The position numbers were made by a program, and so were the translations under genes. Positions 12,601 to 26,500 of a DNA stretch of 64,000 bases are shown here, piece after piece. This stretch comes from Echinococcus granulosus (lineage: Eukaryota; Platyhelminthes; Cestoda; Cyclophyllidea; Taeniidae): contig NW_020170433.1 of assembly GCF_000524195.1 (NCBI RefSeq), forward strand, positions 165,742 through 229,741, given 5' to 3'. Below the pieces are notes generated by a model. That model ran no database searches and was not told the origin of the DNA. It worked only from the letters and a program-made list of their open reading frames with translations. Position 1 is the first letter of the stretch. The number at the start of each line of letters is the position of its first letter.

Positions 12601-15600
12601 CATCTTTTTTCTACCTTAAGTTTTCTCGAGAAATTAAAACAAAATTATCATGTGGACTTCACGTCGTTGCTTAAACAAGCAAAGTCTCCGCATGTCTGTT
12701 CGTCATCCCAATCTCGCCTTCTAAATGGAACCACTTCCTACCATTTGTGGCACAGGAATGCCGTTGTTGCTTTCACAACTTTTTTTTGTTTGGGTGTTTA
12801 AAATGCGTGAAGCGCGACGTCCAGCATGCCCTGACCTGCAGCCGACGATCACGTACCCGGATCAACTAGAACCTGATCGCAGGTTGGGGCAACCAATTGG
12901 CCTCAAAATCGACTTTTGGAGGTGGGAGGTGACAAAAGCAGAAACGAGATGCAAAAACTAAATTTTGATGTCTCTGGAACTGCTAAATAGTAATTGTAAT
13001 GCTTTGACTGTTTGTCTAACTCTCGGTTTTGGTAACGGGGCGCTTGGGGCTCCACCATTGTGCCTCCATCCCCTCTATACTTCGGCAATGCATATTCTAC
13101 CCTAGTATTATGTCCTCTTTCGTCTTCAGAAAATTATCGACGCGCTACATAACACTGACTAGAACTAGGTATGGAACTATAAGTAGATTTGACAGTGAAA
13201 GACGATAATTCCGGATCTCGGATTGTCCACAGTTAGGCGTGAAACATTCAACCATACTGAGGAACGACGTTAGAAATGCCAATTTCTGGTATTTCATGTC
13301 AGCTACTCCCGTATTTTTCATTGAGTAAGGGTGGTGCTGTGTACTCGTGTCAAATACCACCGTAGACAACCGAAGACATCAAATGATATCACATTTGGCA
13401 ATTGGGAGTGGAGCTAGCGGACGCATTTAGGAAGCCGATTTGGGTTTTCGGAATGATGATGAATACTGATAGTTCCTAGCAAAAGCCAACCTTCCTCAAA
13501 CGGGTAATATTCCGTCAGAGTTGAAACTTCAACGGTAAATTAAGATGAAGCATTGGGAAAACTGGATAAGCTACACCACACAAGTTTGCTTTCCCTTAGT
13601 ACTACTTATGTTGAGCGTATTATACACCAGAGTTTGACGGGTAGTCGCCGTAGGCGTTTGTTCCTACCTTGATAGTAGGTTGAACAATACAAAAGAGCGG
13701 AGGCAATGGGAGCAATACCATTCCCTGATTATCCCCAATTCTATGTACAAACTGGTGGCGTTGAGCTTTGATACTAGTCTCCTACCTTTTTGAAATGGGG
13801 GTCACTCCAGTGCGACAAGGAACCACCTAGACTGTGGTCATCAGGTTGAAACACTAAGAGGAAGGAGCGACTAGCCACACACCTGAATCCATCCATAAAG
13901 AGTCCATGGATCAGAACGCCATCCTCAGGCACCTCCAGACTTGTATCCTCTGGATGCTCATCCCCAAAAGTCATTTCGTGCTGGCGCAAGACATACGTCT
14001 CCTGATCTCTGTACTGTGGCAGAACGGTGAAATCGAAGGAGAGATGGTCGATGGGGAAATCGTACTTCCGTGCGTAATTCTGCAGTGTACCCGTTAGGAA
14101 ACCTAAAGAGGATAGGGGAAGCGGTGTAGAATGGATAGTACTTGCTAAAGTGTATCCCCTTCCATCAATAACCCGCGAGCGGAATGGTATAGATGCTTCT
14201 ATACGGTGATGGAAAATGCAGTCAGCTTCCATTTCTTTCGGTTACCAAAACAGGAAATGTGAAATATTTGTTTTAGTCTCAGATTTTGGCGCATTTTATT
14301 CGTCTCCGACTTCTTAAAAACGAAAAAAAAAAAACTTTTCTTGGATCCCACCATACTGCATTGAATGAGCGAAATCTGAAGACAATTAAGATGCGAATTA
14401 ACTCAGAGGATGGGTGGGCAGCTCAAGGATTGCCATCAGCGAACGTGACCAGGCTGAAGAATTTCAATTCCACTGATCAACTACCTCAACAAGGGAGGTT
14501 TGGTTGTAAACCATAGCTTTAATTCGATGAGGGGGATGCACTTGTCAATTGACAATCTGCCGTGTCATCCTTGGGAACGTATGATAAAATATGGAGAATT
14601 TAAAAGCTCAAAACAACGAAGGAAAGAAAGGCGAACGGAAGGTGACCCTTGCTTTCTGGGAAATTTACAAGACTTAGTACAAGAAGGTGAAAACTTCTGA
14701 ATAATATACTTATTTCAAATCTAATGGCACTTTGATAGTCAATAAAAGTTTCTAGTCATTTTAACTCCACTTGTATTTATAATTTTTTTTTTTAAAAGAA
14801 AGACTTTGTGCTTAAAATTCCCTCATCATTAGGAATCACTTTTAGGATTTATTGTTGGTTGTAACCGCAGTCGAAGCAATGTTGACTTGACCTCCGAATG
14901 TTTCAACCGCACCGCACGCCATCAGCTGACAAAGCCTTGAGATAAACTGTTTGCAACCAACTTCACCTCGTCTGGGTGACAACGTCTGGGGCCAAGCCGC
15001 GAGGAGAGCATGCATGCCAGACAGTCTGACACGACAGCTACACCGATGTCAAAGCAAATGGGAAGGCACAACTGTATTTTCGGCGTTTGTCGTGGTATTC
15101 TAAACCCGAGTTGGAAAGGTGACAGCTTGTATGCCAACCGGCAAAACTTGGGAATGTCATTAAAATTGGAACATTATCAGTGGTCGCATTCAACAAAGTA
15201 ACTATCTCGAATTGGTAGGATATTGGACAGGATTACACTGACATCTGCATTTGCTCCACACCCAATGACCACTTTCCCTTCAAAAAATCACGATTTCCGA
15301 AGTGAACTGACATTTGGTGAAAAGGATGTTTAGCCACTCTGACTATCCAGTCATCGTGGTCGGCAGTTCTCCCTCCCCCTGCGGTCTGTCCGCCCATTGA
15401 TAACCAGTTTTACTTGGGAGTATGTCTTATCACGGCCTGTGAAAGAACTCGCAGCGCCACAACGGGAGCAGCGGTATTTAAACCCGAGCTAAGTGAAGAA
15501 CGCTCCTATTTTTGTTGGCTGGTCCACAAATTTTGACGTTAGAGGGGGTACAGCATCTACACTGAATGGCTCAATCTGTGGAGACACCAGAAAAAAGAGC

Positions 15601-17584
15601 TTAAACGATAGAGGTTTCTGGCAAGTTCTCACTTTGTAGTTCTGATCACTGACCGCCAGCTGAACGACATCAGCTCTCAAATAAGTGCTGTCGACGTCTC
15701 TCCAAGTATCCCTAAACAATCGCATCCTCCGGTTTACATCATCGCCAGAGTAGATGATATACCCATTCCTCACATCACCTACAGGCATATGGCGTAACAC
15801 GTCACGATGGCCGACGACCAGAGTGGAGTGAATGCTCGATGCAGAACATCGTCCACCATCCAGCCCTGACCACAACCTCCCAAATGAATTCTCCCTCGAT
15901 ACATTTTGCTCTGCTGAGGACTTAATAATCAAGAATGTCAACATGAACCGCACAAAGTGCTAAACGAATTCCTCATTATCTTCATCCCAGTCTTGTAGAT
16001 ATTGACACTCGAAAGGAAAATTTTCAATTATCGGGGTAAAAAGTACCGATAAGGAGTTTTGGAATTGACGCTCAAACGAAGAAAGAGGATGGGTAATTAA
16101 AGACTGGGTGGGATCTCTAGTCGCTCCGGTTCGCATTTTCACCCTGATGGCTGTATTTATCATCTTCCAAGCCTTTAATGTTCGTATGGTTTATAACGGC
16201 TGTAGCAAAGACTCAAGGCTCTACCACTTTTTGTGGAGAGAACTCTGGTATCCCCAGCCTTCTGTTGCAGTAAGACCTTTGAAAGTAAAACAGCAATTCT
16301 TTCACGAAGAAAGCTCGTAATTCTTGTAGAAGAGGATATCGGGTACAGACAGTGAATAGACCACTTGACGGACAGTCAAAATTGATATATTGGAAGAATT
16401 CAGTGAACGCTTGATCGCTCACCAAACAAACAATAATAGGAGAATGCAACCTTTATTTGCTGTTTTCGATCGTGCAGACTTTCGGTAGCGCTGATTCTTC
16501 TAGCATGCAGATGTCAAAGGGGCTATTTATGCCTTGTTACCCTATAGCTGTTTCAAATCCTCTCTGTTTGTTGATATTCGACCTACTTGCAGATTAGCAT
16601 GAGTTGTCATGACCTCAGAGTTGACAGGGGGGATTGCAAAACGGCGCGCCTTAACACCTTTGCTTAGAGAACCTCAGGGGACAGGTGTACACCTTTTTCA
16701 ATGTGGTTTCATCGTCCAAATGCAGCACTAATGGTCATTAATTCTTGTGTAATAAATTTTAAACAACCCAATATTACATAATAACAAATTTTGTTGTTTT
16801 AAATTAAGCTAATCTGTTTACAACCCGCTGTAGCATAATGAGTTTCCCTAACCTGATGGGGGGTTGACGCAATGCCTTTGTGAAGCTCGTCAACATTTGA
16901 ATTCATGTTTTGATTCATTTTGATGTATTATGATTGTAATATTACGCCACAAATCCTAATTGAAAGTAGGACATTTCAAATGTCAATCTGTCCACATACC
17001 TTGAGGAAAGAAGAAACCGGAGATCCAAAACGATGTGGGGGGGCCGTTGAGTACCCATAGATTAATAAACTCTACCCTAAGTGCCAAGTCTTTCATCCAC
17101 AAACTAAGCGGTTTCAAGCTGGGATAGGCCACATTTTCCCACAGGCGCGGCACCGTGTTCAGCAGAAAGGAAGAATAAATTTTCTCCAATTTCTCCGACA
17201 TCACCAAAAATCCCTTCACCGCCTTCTGCATATGTTCAAGAGATGTCTTCAACAGAGAAAGAAGACTGATGAAATATAATGCGCGTCTGGAAAAATTAAG
17301 GAGTGGAGTATTTTCTTTGAAAGTACCTTGATGATTTTGAGGAGGTGGTTGTAGCGGTCGACCTCTTGCACCAGAACCGTGGTGAGTGAATTCACACGAC
17401 CTCGCTGGTCGGTGTTGAAGAGATCGGCATGCGCCTTCTCCATGACAATCGTATTGGGTAGCGCAGCGAGTAGACTGCCAGCCAGGTCATAGACCACCTC
17501 GTCTGAGGTGCGACCCTCCTTGCCTCCGCTGGTGCGGGGCTGAACATCCAGAATTGTGGACAGCAGCTTGGATGTCTCCTTTTG
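9696..17584 (-). CDS. DNAH6: DNAH6 exons 50-54: C-terminal domain
   Basis: Exons 17327-17584, 17000-17246, 13883-14102, 11541-11707 and 9696-9802. The order reads [73 protein letters not shown] and [12 protein letters not shown], ending [12 protein letters not shown]. The last three exons are spread over large introns of 2.9, 2.2 and 1.7 kb, so gene finders may well miss them. Exons 51 and 53 use AAG acceptors. The domain packs under the AAA ring and tunes motility. Confidence 0.92.
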
Positions 17585-20500
17585 CTGCAAAATGTATTAT
17601 TTTGGGGGAACTATATTGTGAAGACAAATAAGAGAAGCAATGTGCACTAAATCCTTCATAATTGACATAATTTATGCATCGATGGAACGAGATTTAATCT
17701 AAGGGAAAATTTATTTGACACAATATTCAGGTAATTACTCAAATTCATAGTAAAGTTATCTGCAAAAATGAAATGCCACATTTATCTCGCGAAATAAAGA
17801 GGAGGAGAAACTGGAAAAATGAGTTTTAGGAACCTTTACTTGGTCGAAATAACAATCTATTTTTGCAAGTTCTACTTTAATTAGAAGGAAGGAAATATGA
17901 GGGACAGACAAAAGCACCAACCAAGAAGAGGAGATTGGCATTTGAATGCATGTTGAAGATGTCAGTGGGATCGAGGAGGGGCAGGGTATCTGTGTACTCC
18001 AGATACTCCCCCAGGCGTTCCATCGGAGGCGGACGAAAGAGATCGGAGTCGACGCAAAAGCGGTAGTCCTCTGCTAGTGTCGCTTCACCGAAGAAGCGCG
18101 ACAGGATCACACTCAGGCATCGCTGATCCCAGGCATCTGTCACGCGACCGCCATAAGTTATCTGCAATTTAAGTAGGCTTATTAGTAGTATTGATTCCCA
18201 CCGATTCTATCTCCTCTGCACTTCTATGTGGCAGCGCAAATACGATGAGGGAGTGCATCATGGCATCAATGGCCAGAGCAGACGATGGACAATTTGGATT
18301 CAGAACTCAAGCCTTTAAATACTTCTATCCTTCATCAAAAGCGAAAGTACGTCATTTTTCCAACGACTTATTTAGCGGTGGACATAAATTCCCTCCCAAC
18401 AGGAACATCCACATGCGTGTTCTAATGATTTCTTTTGTTTTAATATGGAGGAAAACTTTATTATGGAAGCCCTGAAAACAACACAAAATGACCCCATTGA
18501 CCTAGTATGAGTTGGAAAGAAATGAAACCGGCCTCTAAAACAGAATCCTGTGCACGCACATCCCTCAACTGCACGTCTATTTGCGATCTCATAAGCTTTG
18601 TGAAGCCTCTCAAGAAAAACCACAACACCTGAAGCATCTCCCTATTTTCCGTACTAATAAATTATGAAGAATTCAAACTGAAATTAGCAACAAATACTGC
18701 CAAAAAAGGAAAATGTTCCAAATGACAGAGATAAATTTTACGCAAGTTTAGTAAACCCAAAGCAGGAAGTATGACCCACCTCCGCTGTGATGTAGGTGAG
18801 GGCATCCCACGCGAAACCATGCTCATTTGAGAAAAGATTGAGGTTCAACAAAGCGCACTCCCGATCCGAGTCATTGAACTCGTAGGCGATATTCCATCCA
18901 AGAGGACCAAATTTCTTGCGTTCCAAAATCACAGCATGGAATAGACACATTCCATAGACGACGCGACGCCAATCTGCGCCCAGAACTATTGAAAATAGCC
19001 GATTTATAAGTTACCACTAAATAACTTCCGAATTTGAAGAAGATCAGGCAATTTCAAGGCTATAGCAAGGTATCCACAAGAGATTTACCGTTTTCCTCGA
19101 AGAACTCATGTGATAAGTCGTTGAGAGCTCTGCGAAGATTTGCTCGGATGCCCTTGGGGGGTTCGTTGGTGACCTTGACGGAGTTCTGTAGTACGGTAAT
19201 GGGGAAGGCCTTAGTTGGCATGGAGCTAAGAAAGAGGCGATAGTTGGCGTCAGTTGTGCTTGTTGCCTCGGAGCGCTCCTTTATAATCTCCTCCATTCGC
19301 ACCATCCACGAGGCTGCCAGGTGACAGTTCTTCAAATAAAGGAGAATTGAGTCGATCAGAGACCACCTAGTCTTTCAAACTACTACTAGTTTCATTACTG
19401 ACGATAAAGTCCCATCAAATTCCTATCAGATTAACCGGTAAGGATGAGTAAATAACACTTATTATTTACCTGTAAAAATACCCAGTCACCACTTTCTGCT
19501 GCCTTGGCTAGCAGCTTCTCAGCTGTAGGGCCCTGACCCTGACCTAGCGAGACTGAGTGTATCCTCTCTGAGTAGTCCATCTGTCGGGCGAATCTTTGCA
19601 GCTGTGCCATTGGATCGGATCCCGTCGAGAGTACAAAAACTAATGGCGTGGCTGCATCCATATCGGCGTAGACCAGTGGCAAATCTATCGACGGTGTCTC
19701 CACGAACTGTCGACCCAACTGAATGCGCACAAACTCCGTCACCGCCGCCACGAACTCCTCCTCCCGCATGGTTCGAACCAGGATTATCTTCTGGAAGAGA
19801 CTCAGGCGATCATCCCAGTTTGTCCCGGCTCCTTCGCTCCTATCCTCACCGAGGGGAGAAGTAAGGGTGACAGTTAGGCTTTCATTTGAAGCGTCCTGAG
19901 GACCGCGGATTTCAAGAACGATTTTTCGGCCTTCAGCGACATCCTCCAACAAGCCGTTGAAAGTGTCTGGTAGCCCATCAACGAGGTCACAGATGGCTTT
20001 CCACTGGCGTGCACCAAGCCAGCTCACCGTGTTCCCAGGTTGGGGTGGAGCGGAACGATCCGATTGGGTAGCGGTAGAGACAATGTAGTCCCACTCCGAT
20101 TGGACGATCGTGCCCTCGTGTAGGAGGATCTTGGCACAGAGCATAAAAGAGAAGACAAGCTTGTCTTGTGCGAAGAGACCGCGCGCGACGTTGTTGTAGG
20201 TGGCCAAAGTGGTGGCGTTAATGAGGGTTTTGGCGCGGTCCAATGACTCTTCCTCCCGGGGACATTTCTCAATGGTTTGATTGAAGAGCTGGAGGAAACC
20301 AGATTACAAAAGTCGGTGAATTCATATCTCGATGAAGTAGGGCTACTTATGATTGTTTAGTATTCCACCACACTGTTAGCCTTACATCACGCACTAAATT
20401 TCTAACCTTAAAGAGTGAGGTCTAGTTAGGCCATCTTACAGCTTTTAAAACTAGATATTGGCTCCCTAAATACATGAAAACAGATGAACGAAGGGTGAGG

Positions 20501-23500
20501 GAATAACTGGTACAAACTCTATGTAGACTTTCAAGTCATGCACGTTCTTGACGCTGAAAATGAAGTATGTAGGTGAAATGGGTTACTCACGGAGATGAAG
20601 TACTTGAGGGAGAACTGGTACATGGGATCGATGTCAGCGAGGAGAGTAATGACGAAGTAGAGAACGGAGCCACGCGCCGCGATGGGCAGGAAGTGCGAGC
20701 GAGCCGCTGAAATCATCGCCTCCGTGGCCTCCGCCTCGACCAAGCGCTTTGCGATCTCCATCGACGTCGCCTTTGACTCATTTAAGGTGTTAATCAACGC
20801 CTCATTGTCCAGTATGTTGCCCTCAGACTCAAAAAGGAGCTTCAGGATTTTGTCCTCTATTTGCTGTTCAAAATCCACAAAAAATCGGGTAAAGTAATCA
20901 AGGACTGCCGAGTGGGGTTCATCGAAATTACCTACGCTCTTGTCATAGCTGAGCCTTAGTCCTACTGTTCAAAGGTATTTACTTAAGGCTTTCGGAATCG
21001 TTCTGAAAGATTATAGTGGCTACATTTGGCTCTTACAATTCCACAGATATCGCTGAAATGATAAAAAAGTGGTAATAATTGCAATGGTGGAAAGAAATTT
21101 CGAGTATCTAATAAGGTGAAGAGCTTCACAGTTACGATGCAACTACTGGTGTAAAGTCCTGTAGAATGGCAAGAATTTTGCGATAGATCACCCACATTCT
21201 TGAGTTGTGAGGCTGCTGTAAATTAGAAATCCCCTCCGATTAACAACTCCCTCAACGGACTCCAATAATTATTTATGAAAATACCGAAAGCTTGTTAACA
21301 AATAGAAAACATATCAAAATAGGACGTTGACAGGGAGTTATGAGGTGCTCGAGCGTGTAAAATCGGAGGTAACGATTCCATTAGGATAAAAATGACCCGT
21401 AAGATTCCACATCCAAATATCACACTGCCTGTGTTTATTAAGCAGTACGAATGCAGAGGACCAACCTGGAGAGTAATTTTGTCTTCATTTATATGGATAA
21501 TCAGTTCTACCCTCTGCTCCTCCAGTTCCGGCCTTTCAAGACGTGTCACCTCACTCAATAACTGGTCTTCCAGACCCTGTGGCGTGACAGTGAAGTTAAT
21601 CAGTGTCACTTTGATCGACACCTCTGGCAGGTAGTGAGGATTGGGCAGTTTAGTTGTGATGTAAAACTTGAATTTCTTATCGTACTCCACGTCACTGTCT
21701 CCCAGACGAATCAACAACCTCCCACCCTTTACAAAGGTCTGTCGAAGCAGAATAGGTTCCAGAGCCGGATCTAGACTCTCCCCAACATCTTCCAACAGCA
21801 TTGGACATCCGGCTCGAATGCAAGACTCCAGAACTCGCAGAATAGTTAAATCTGTTGGCTTAACAACACGGATCCCGTTCTCTGCTTCCATGGTGCGAAT
21901 CCACCGATTAGCCTGCTCTTGAGGGTCGATCATTAGTGGCCATCGACGTGAATGTGTTACCATGATTCCATTATCTGTACTGACCTGGTCTCTAGGCAGA
22001 CCTTCCGCATTCCACTGCCGCAATTCAAAGGCATCCCCAAGGACGCTGAACAGACCGACGTTTTCGCTGACTGGCACTTCAAGTTCGTGGCACTTAGCAA
22101 CCCAAGTGGTGATCAGACTTTCACGAAACTCCATGGTGAAGGCCCCGTAGTAGGCTACACAGGCTGCCGCAATGAAGACATCTCCAACGACGTTGCCCAG
22201 TTGAACGTCATATACTCCGATGGAGTCTCGCCAACGCTCCTGTTCGCTTGACAGAGCGGCAGTCAGCTTGGCGGCGCGTTTGAGGCGAGCAGCCGTTAAT
22301 GCAAGGTTGTGTTCCAGCACTTTCTTCTCACCCACTGACTTATCATAGGTCGCTTGTAACTCAGCGATCTTGTCTTCAATGGCCTTCAAAGCGCTCTGCT
22401 TCTCGCGCAGGTTGGCCACCATTACATCCATCTCTTTGTTAGCTTCCTCAAGTCTAAAGCGATAAGGGGGAAGCAGAATCCACTCGCCTTTGTTTATTTA
22501 ACCTGCTTTAATAAGCCTATTGGATTCGCAGACGATGTCGTCAGTAAATACCACGGAAGACAAAGACAATATCCCTGAAAATTAATAATATAACTAGTTC
22601 GTTATTACCAGCATACAGCAGTAAATTAATTGCCAAAGAAAGAAACAGTCAGCAGCCTGAATTCTGTAGAGAGAGTCCAGTGGTAGGCATATGTGTGACC
22701 TTGAATTAATAACAGACAAGTATTTCAACCCCATCGATGTTGTCAATATACAAATATTTATCCAAATACAAGGGGAAATGTGCGCATAAAAGATAACCAA
22801 ACCGGATAATAAAAGAGAGGGACGCAGGGAGCAACTAACCGTTTTCGTTTGGGCTCAACGTTCCTGTAGACACGAGCGTACATTTCCAGCGCGCGCACCC
22901 ACATGCAGAGGGACTTGCAGGCCTTGCTGACCTTCTCAATTACCACCGGGTCGAAATCTGGATTATCGACATACTTCTGCAGTTTCCTCAACAACGAGTC
23001 CGAGATGGTGTCTTTCGGATACTCAACCAGCTTGCGTAGTAAATTGCTGTCCCCTAGTAGCGTCTTGGCTGTTGCCCAGTCTGTCCTGCGAAAAAGAGGA
23101 TCACGAGTCTTACGTCTCTCAGTGGCTTTATATAATGACATCGGAATAAAGGATGCCCTTTGTGAACTTAAAACGGATGCCATCGATCCTGAGAAGTTGC
23201 TCACTAGCAAAGCTAATTCGGACGACTTTTTGAATGGAAGGCAGTGACGAATGGGAAAACCGCTCACGCTCCGTGGCCAAACGCCTGTCTTCGGTGGACT
23301 AACAGCTAATTTCAAGAAGAGACGGGAATCTCCTTGGTCGTAAAATAACAACTCATACTGAAAAAAGTTGGATATCACCGAAAAAAGTGTTAGTTAATTC
23401 ATTTAACCTCATTGAAGTAGAATCAAGCACACACTTTTGTCCCAGCATTAGACACACAGCCTCCATGACTGTCTGCACAAGTTGAGGTGGCTTCGTGAAG

Positions 23501-26500
23501 ACGCGAATTTCAGCAATGTCATTCTTGTCCAGGGCATCCAGTGCCTTGTTGGCAGCCTCAAGGGCGGGCATCGCGGCGTCAAGGTCGCGTTGAGCGTCGT
23601 CTGCGATGGCTTGCGTCTCCATCGCCTTCTGTTTGGCGTCTGCCTCATCATCCTTCACTTTATGCCTCACCACGTCCGCCTAAAAAGTGAGTCATTCCCA
23701 AGATATTAACCTAAATTATTGAGCACCATCTGCATCATGGTCTTAATTTGTTCAATGCCAAGATCTCCGTGAAAAAATTGGTCACACATGCGCATCGCAT
23801 TTGACACTTTGATTTGGACGCCTGAACCTAGTGCCAAAAATCTGCAATATATGTTCATTAAAGTTTTATGATAAGTTGATGCACAAAAATGTGTATAGCA
23901 AAGAGACAGGCTGAGTTTAAGGGAGTTTGGGCAATCATTGCCTGAATACTGAACTTTCTCTAGAACCCACATTAGTACCTCCCACATTCGAACTGATGTG
24001 AAGTTAAAACAGGACCCGTAAGTTATATCAAATCTATTGCGGAAAATCTGACTCATCTTCAAAAACCAAGCCTATAATTAGTTATTGTTATGGAAAATGC
24101 TATGCTTGCGTGCTTCGAGACCGGAAGATTCTTCACTCGTTACGAAGCATTAAATTTACTAATTGAAAACCTAAAATAGCTAATTTAGAACTACTTGGAG
24201 TTACACTCTTCTAAAAATGGATTTAGTCGCATTCATCCGAAATACTGAACAAAAGATGTGAACAATAAATGGATGTCGACAATACCGGAGTAGACCTAAT
24301 TGAGCCAATCAACCTATGGGAAGATAGTTGCGGCCAACCAATCAAATTGCTGCGCGAGCAAAGCCCGCTAATTATTAGCTTACGACCCACCTTTTCCTGA
24401 TCTTCACCCAATTTGAGCATAAGTTTTTCCGTGTCCTTTTGCTTCTGCTCCAACTTGGGTCGGAGAGCAGTCAACTCCTCCTCCATGCGGGCCACCAAGT
24501 CGTTGGTTTCCTGAATCTTATTTAGGCCATTTTTGAACTTCTCTTGCATTATTTTGAGGTTGCTGGACCATATAAAAGACAGAATAGATGGCCTCCATCA
24601 AAGCTTTTTCTAATTAAGGTTAGTTAAAAATGTAACACGCCTCCAAATAATTCGAGAAAGGGATCAATTCTCAAGCAAAAATAAAACAGCGGAATTTTGC
24701 TCTCTAAATCTATTTATCTGCAACTTCAAGAAAGTAGTAAGTACCAATTTTAAGCATTGAATCATTTTAATTACTTTGTAAAAATACCGAATTTGAGTAG
24801 ACCTTCCTTTTTAACGTAAATGTAGGCGCATTTAAGGGGAAAATCGGCAACTTTGAATCATTAAGGAGATAACAGATCATGGAAATGCGCACGAAAGAGG
24901 TCATGCCCTTACCTTCTGCGTTCATCAAGCATGACGCGGTAGATGGAGAGAAGTTCCAAGTAGCTGGTCGGCGTGGTGTAGTAGTAGCGCTTCAACTCCT
25001 CAAAAAATCGCATAGCCGCCGAAGACACGGTCAGATGTGTAAAGGTGCACAGTTCGGCCACCTTGTCCTGGACACAATCAAAATTAATACTAGTTTAAAA
25101 ACTGCATACAGTGTTTGAGGTCATCCAAAAGGCATTTGTAGATCATACTGCTTTCGATGCTTTATTGTTACGTCTACTAGGCGTTTGTAAGAAGTTAGAG
25201 CTTTAGGCTGCGATAAAAGAAAAGCCTCCCAAAAGAAGAGCAGATTTAGCGTTAAAACCAAGCTGGATATTAAGCATGTTAACCCATTAAAAAGTGCATC
25301 TCAATATCTTAGAACTATGATGGAGAGTGTAATACCAGGATACTTTCAATAAGGCTTGAGTACCACTAAATGCTTATTTTCATAGAGAGTGGTCGAACAA
25401 AAGTAAAAGTAGAGACTTATGTTATGGATGAATTTCCTCTTGTTCCCCATGAAATTTAAACAAACATTATCTTTAAAAATGACCCAGGTACATCAACTTT
25501 AAAACAACAGTCGAATAACACACCTTTATTTCCCCTGAATCGACATCTAACGTGGCAAATGAGGACTGTGAAACCCCAAGAAGTGCCTCCTCAGGCCATT
25601 CGGTGAACCAATCAATCGTACAGCAATTGACCAGTGATGGAAACATCCGCAGCCGATTTCGGAAGGCAGATCCCATGGGAGACATAGTAAGCACAAGGTG
25701 GAGGTTTTTGCGCACTCGATCAATGCAAAAGCGGTAGATTGCCTCCCTATTTCCCTCCGCAATACCAGCCTCCTTGGCGGCAGGTCGCGTCCCGATGATG
25801 AGCTTCTCTAGGGCCTCTGAATCGAAGAGGCCAGGCACCTCACCGGAATTGAGGATATTATTAAGATCCTCAACAAACTCCTCCAAGAGGATCTGACTGT
25901 CCGAAAAGAGGAAGACAGTGGGCTTGTTCTCCACACCCGTCCAGGTATACAGCTTCTGCAGGTCCTCGTGGAAAGAGTCATAATTGTATCCGCGAGAGAG
26001 CTCAATTGAGAAGCAACGGTAGCTATTCATGTGAGCCGCTAATCTAAGGGATTTGAAAAAAAGGAATAGACAGTGAGATAAGGAGGGATTTTAGGGGGTT
26101 TGTGCTGGCGTAACGGTGTGGAGAAAGCGGATTCATTAATATTCAAAGAAAATCACGAAGCGCCTTGCATAAACCCATCCTGAGGTAAGTATGGACAAGC
26201 TTCTTTGCATTGGTTATTTTAAAGTGCTTAAGATAAACTGTTAAAGTTAACAAATGCTTTCTAGGACGTAAAAATGAATAAAAAATAAGTTTTTCATGTT
26301 AGAGACTAAAAAAAAAACAAACGCAAGCACTTTGACAGATTGCAATCATGAGTTTTGCCCCTCTCAAACTTCCCACTTTCATTGTGTGCAAACTACGGAA
26401 CCAAATGTTGCCAACGAGTAGTCACACCCTACAGCACGCCGTTGGCTAGACTGGCTGGATCTGATTAGTCCGTCTCAACTCACTTTGTCAGAGACCGTTT

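Noticed and set aside
12556..12801. 81-codon plus-strand frame in a dynein intron
   Set aside because: No homology, lies next to a repeat fragment, and its length is within chance expectation.
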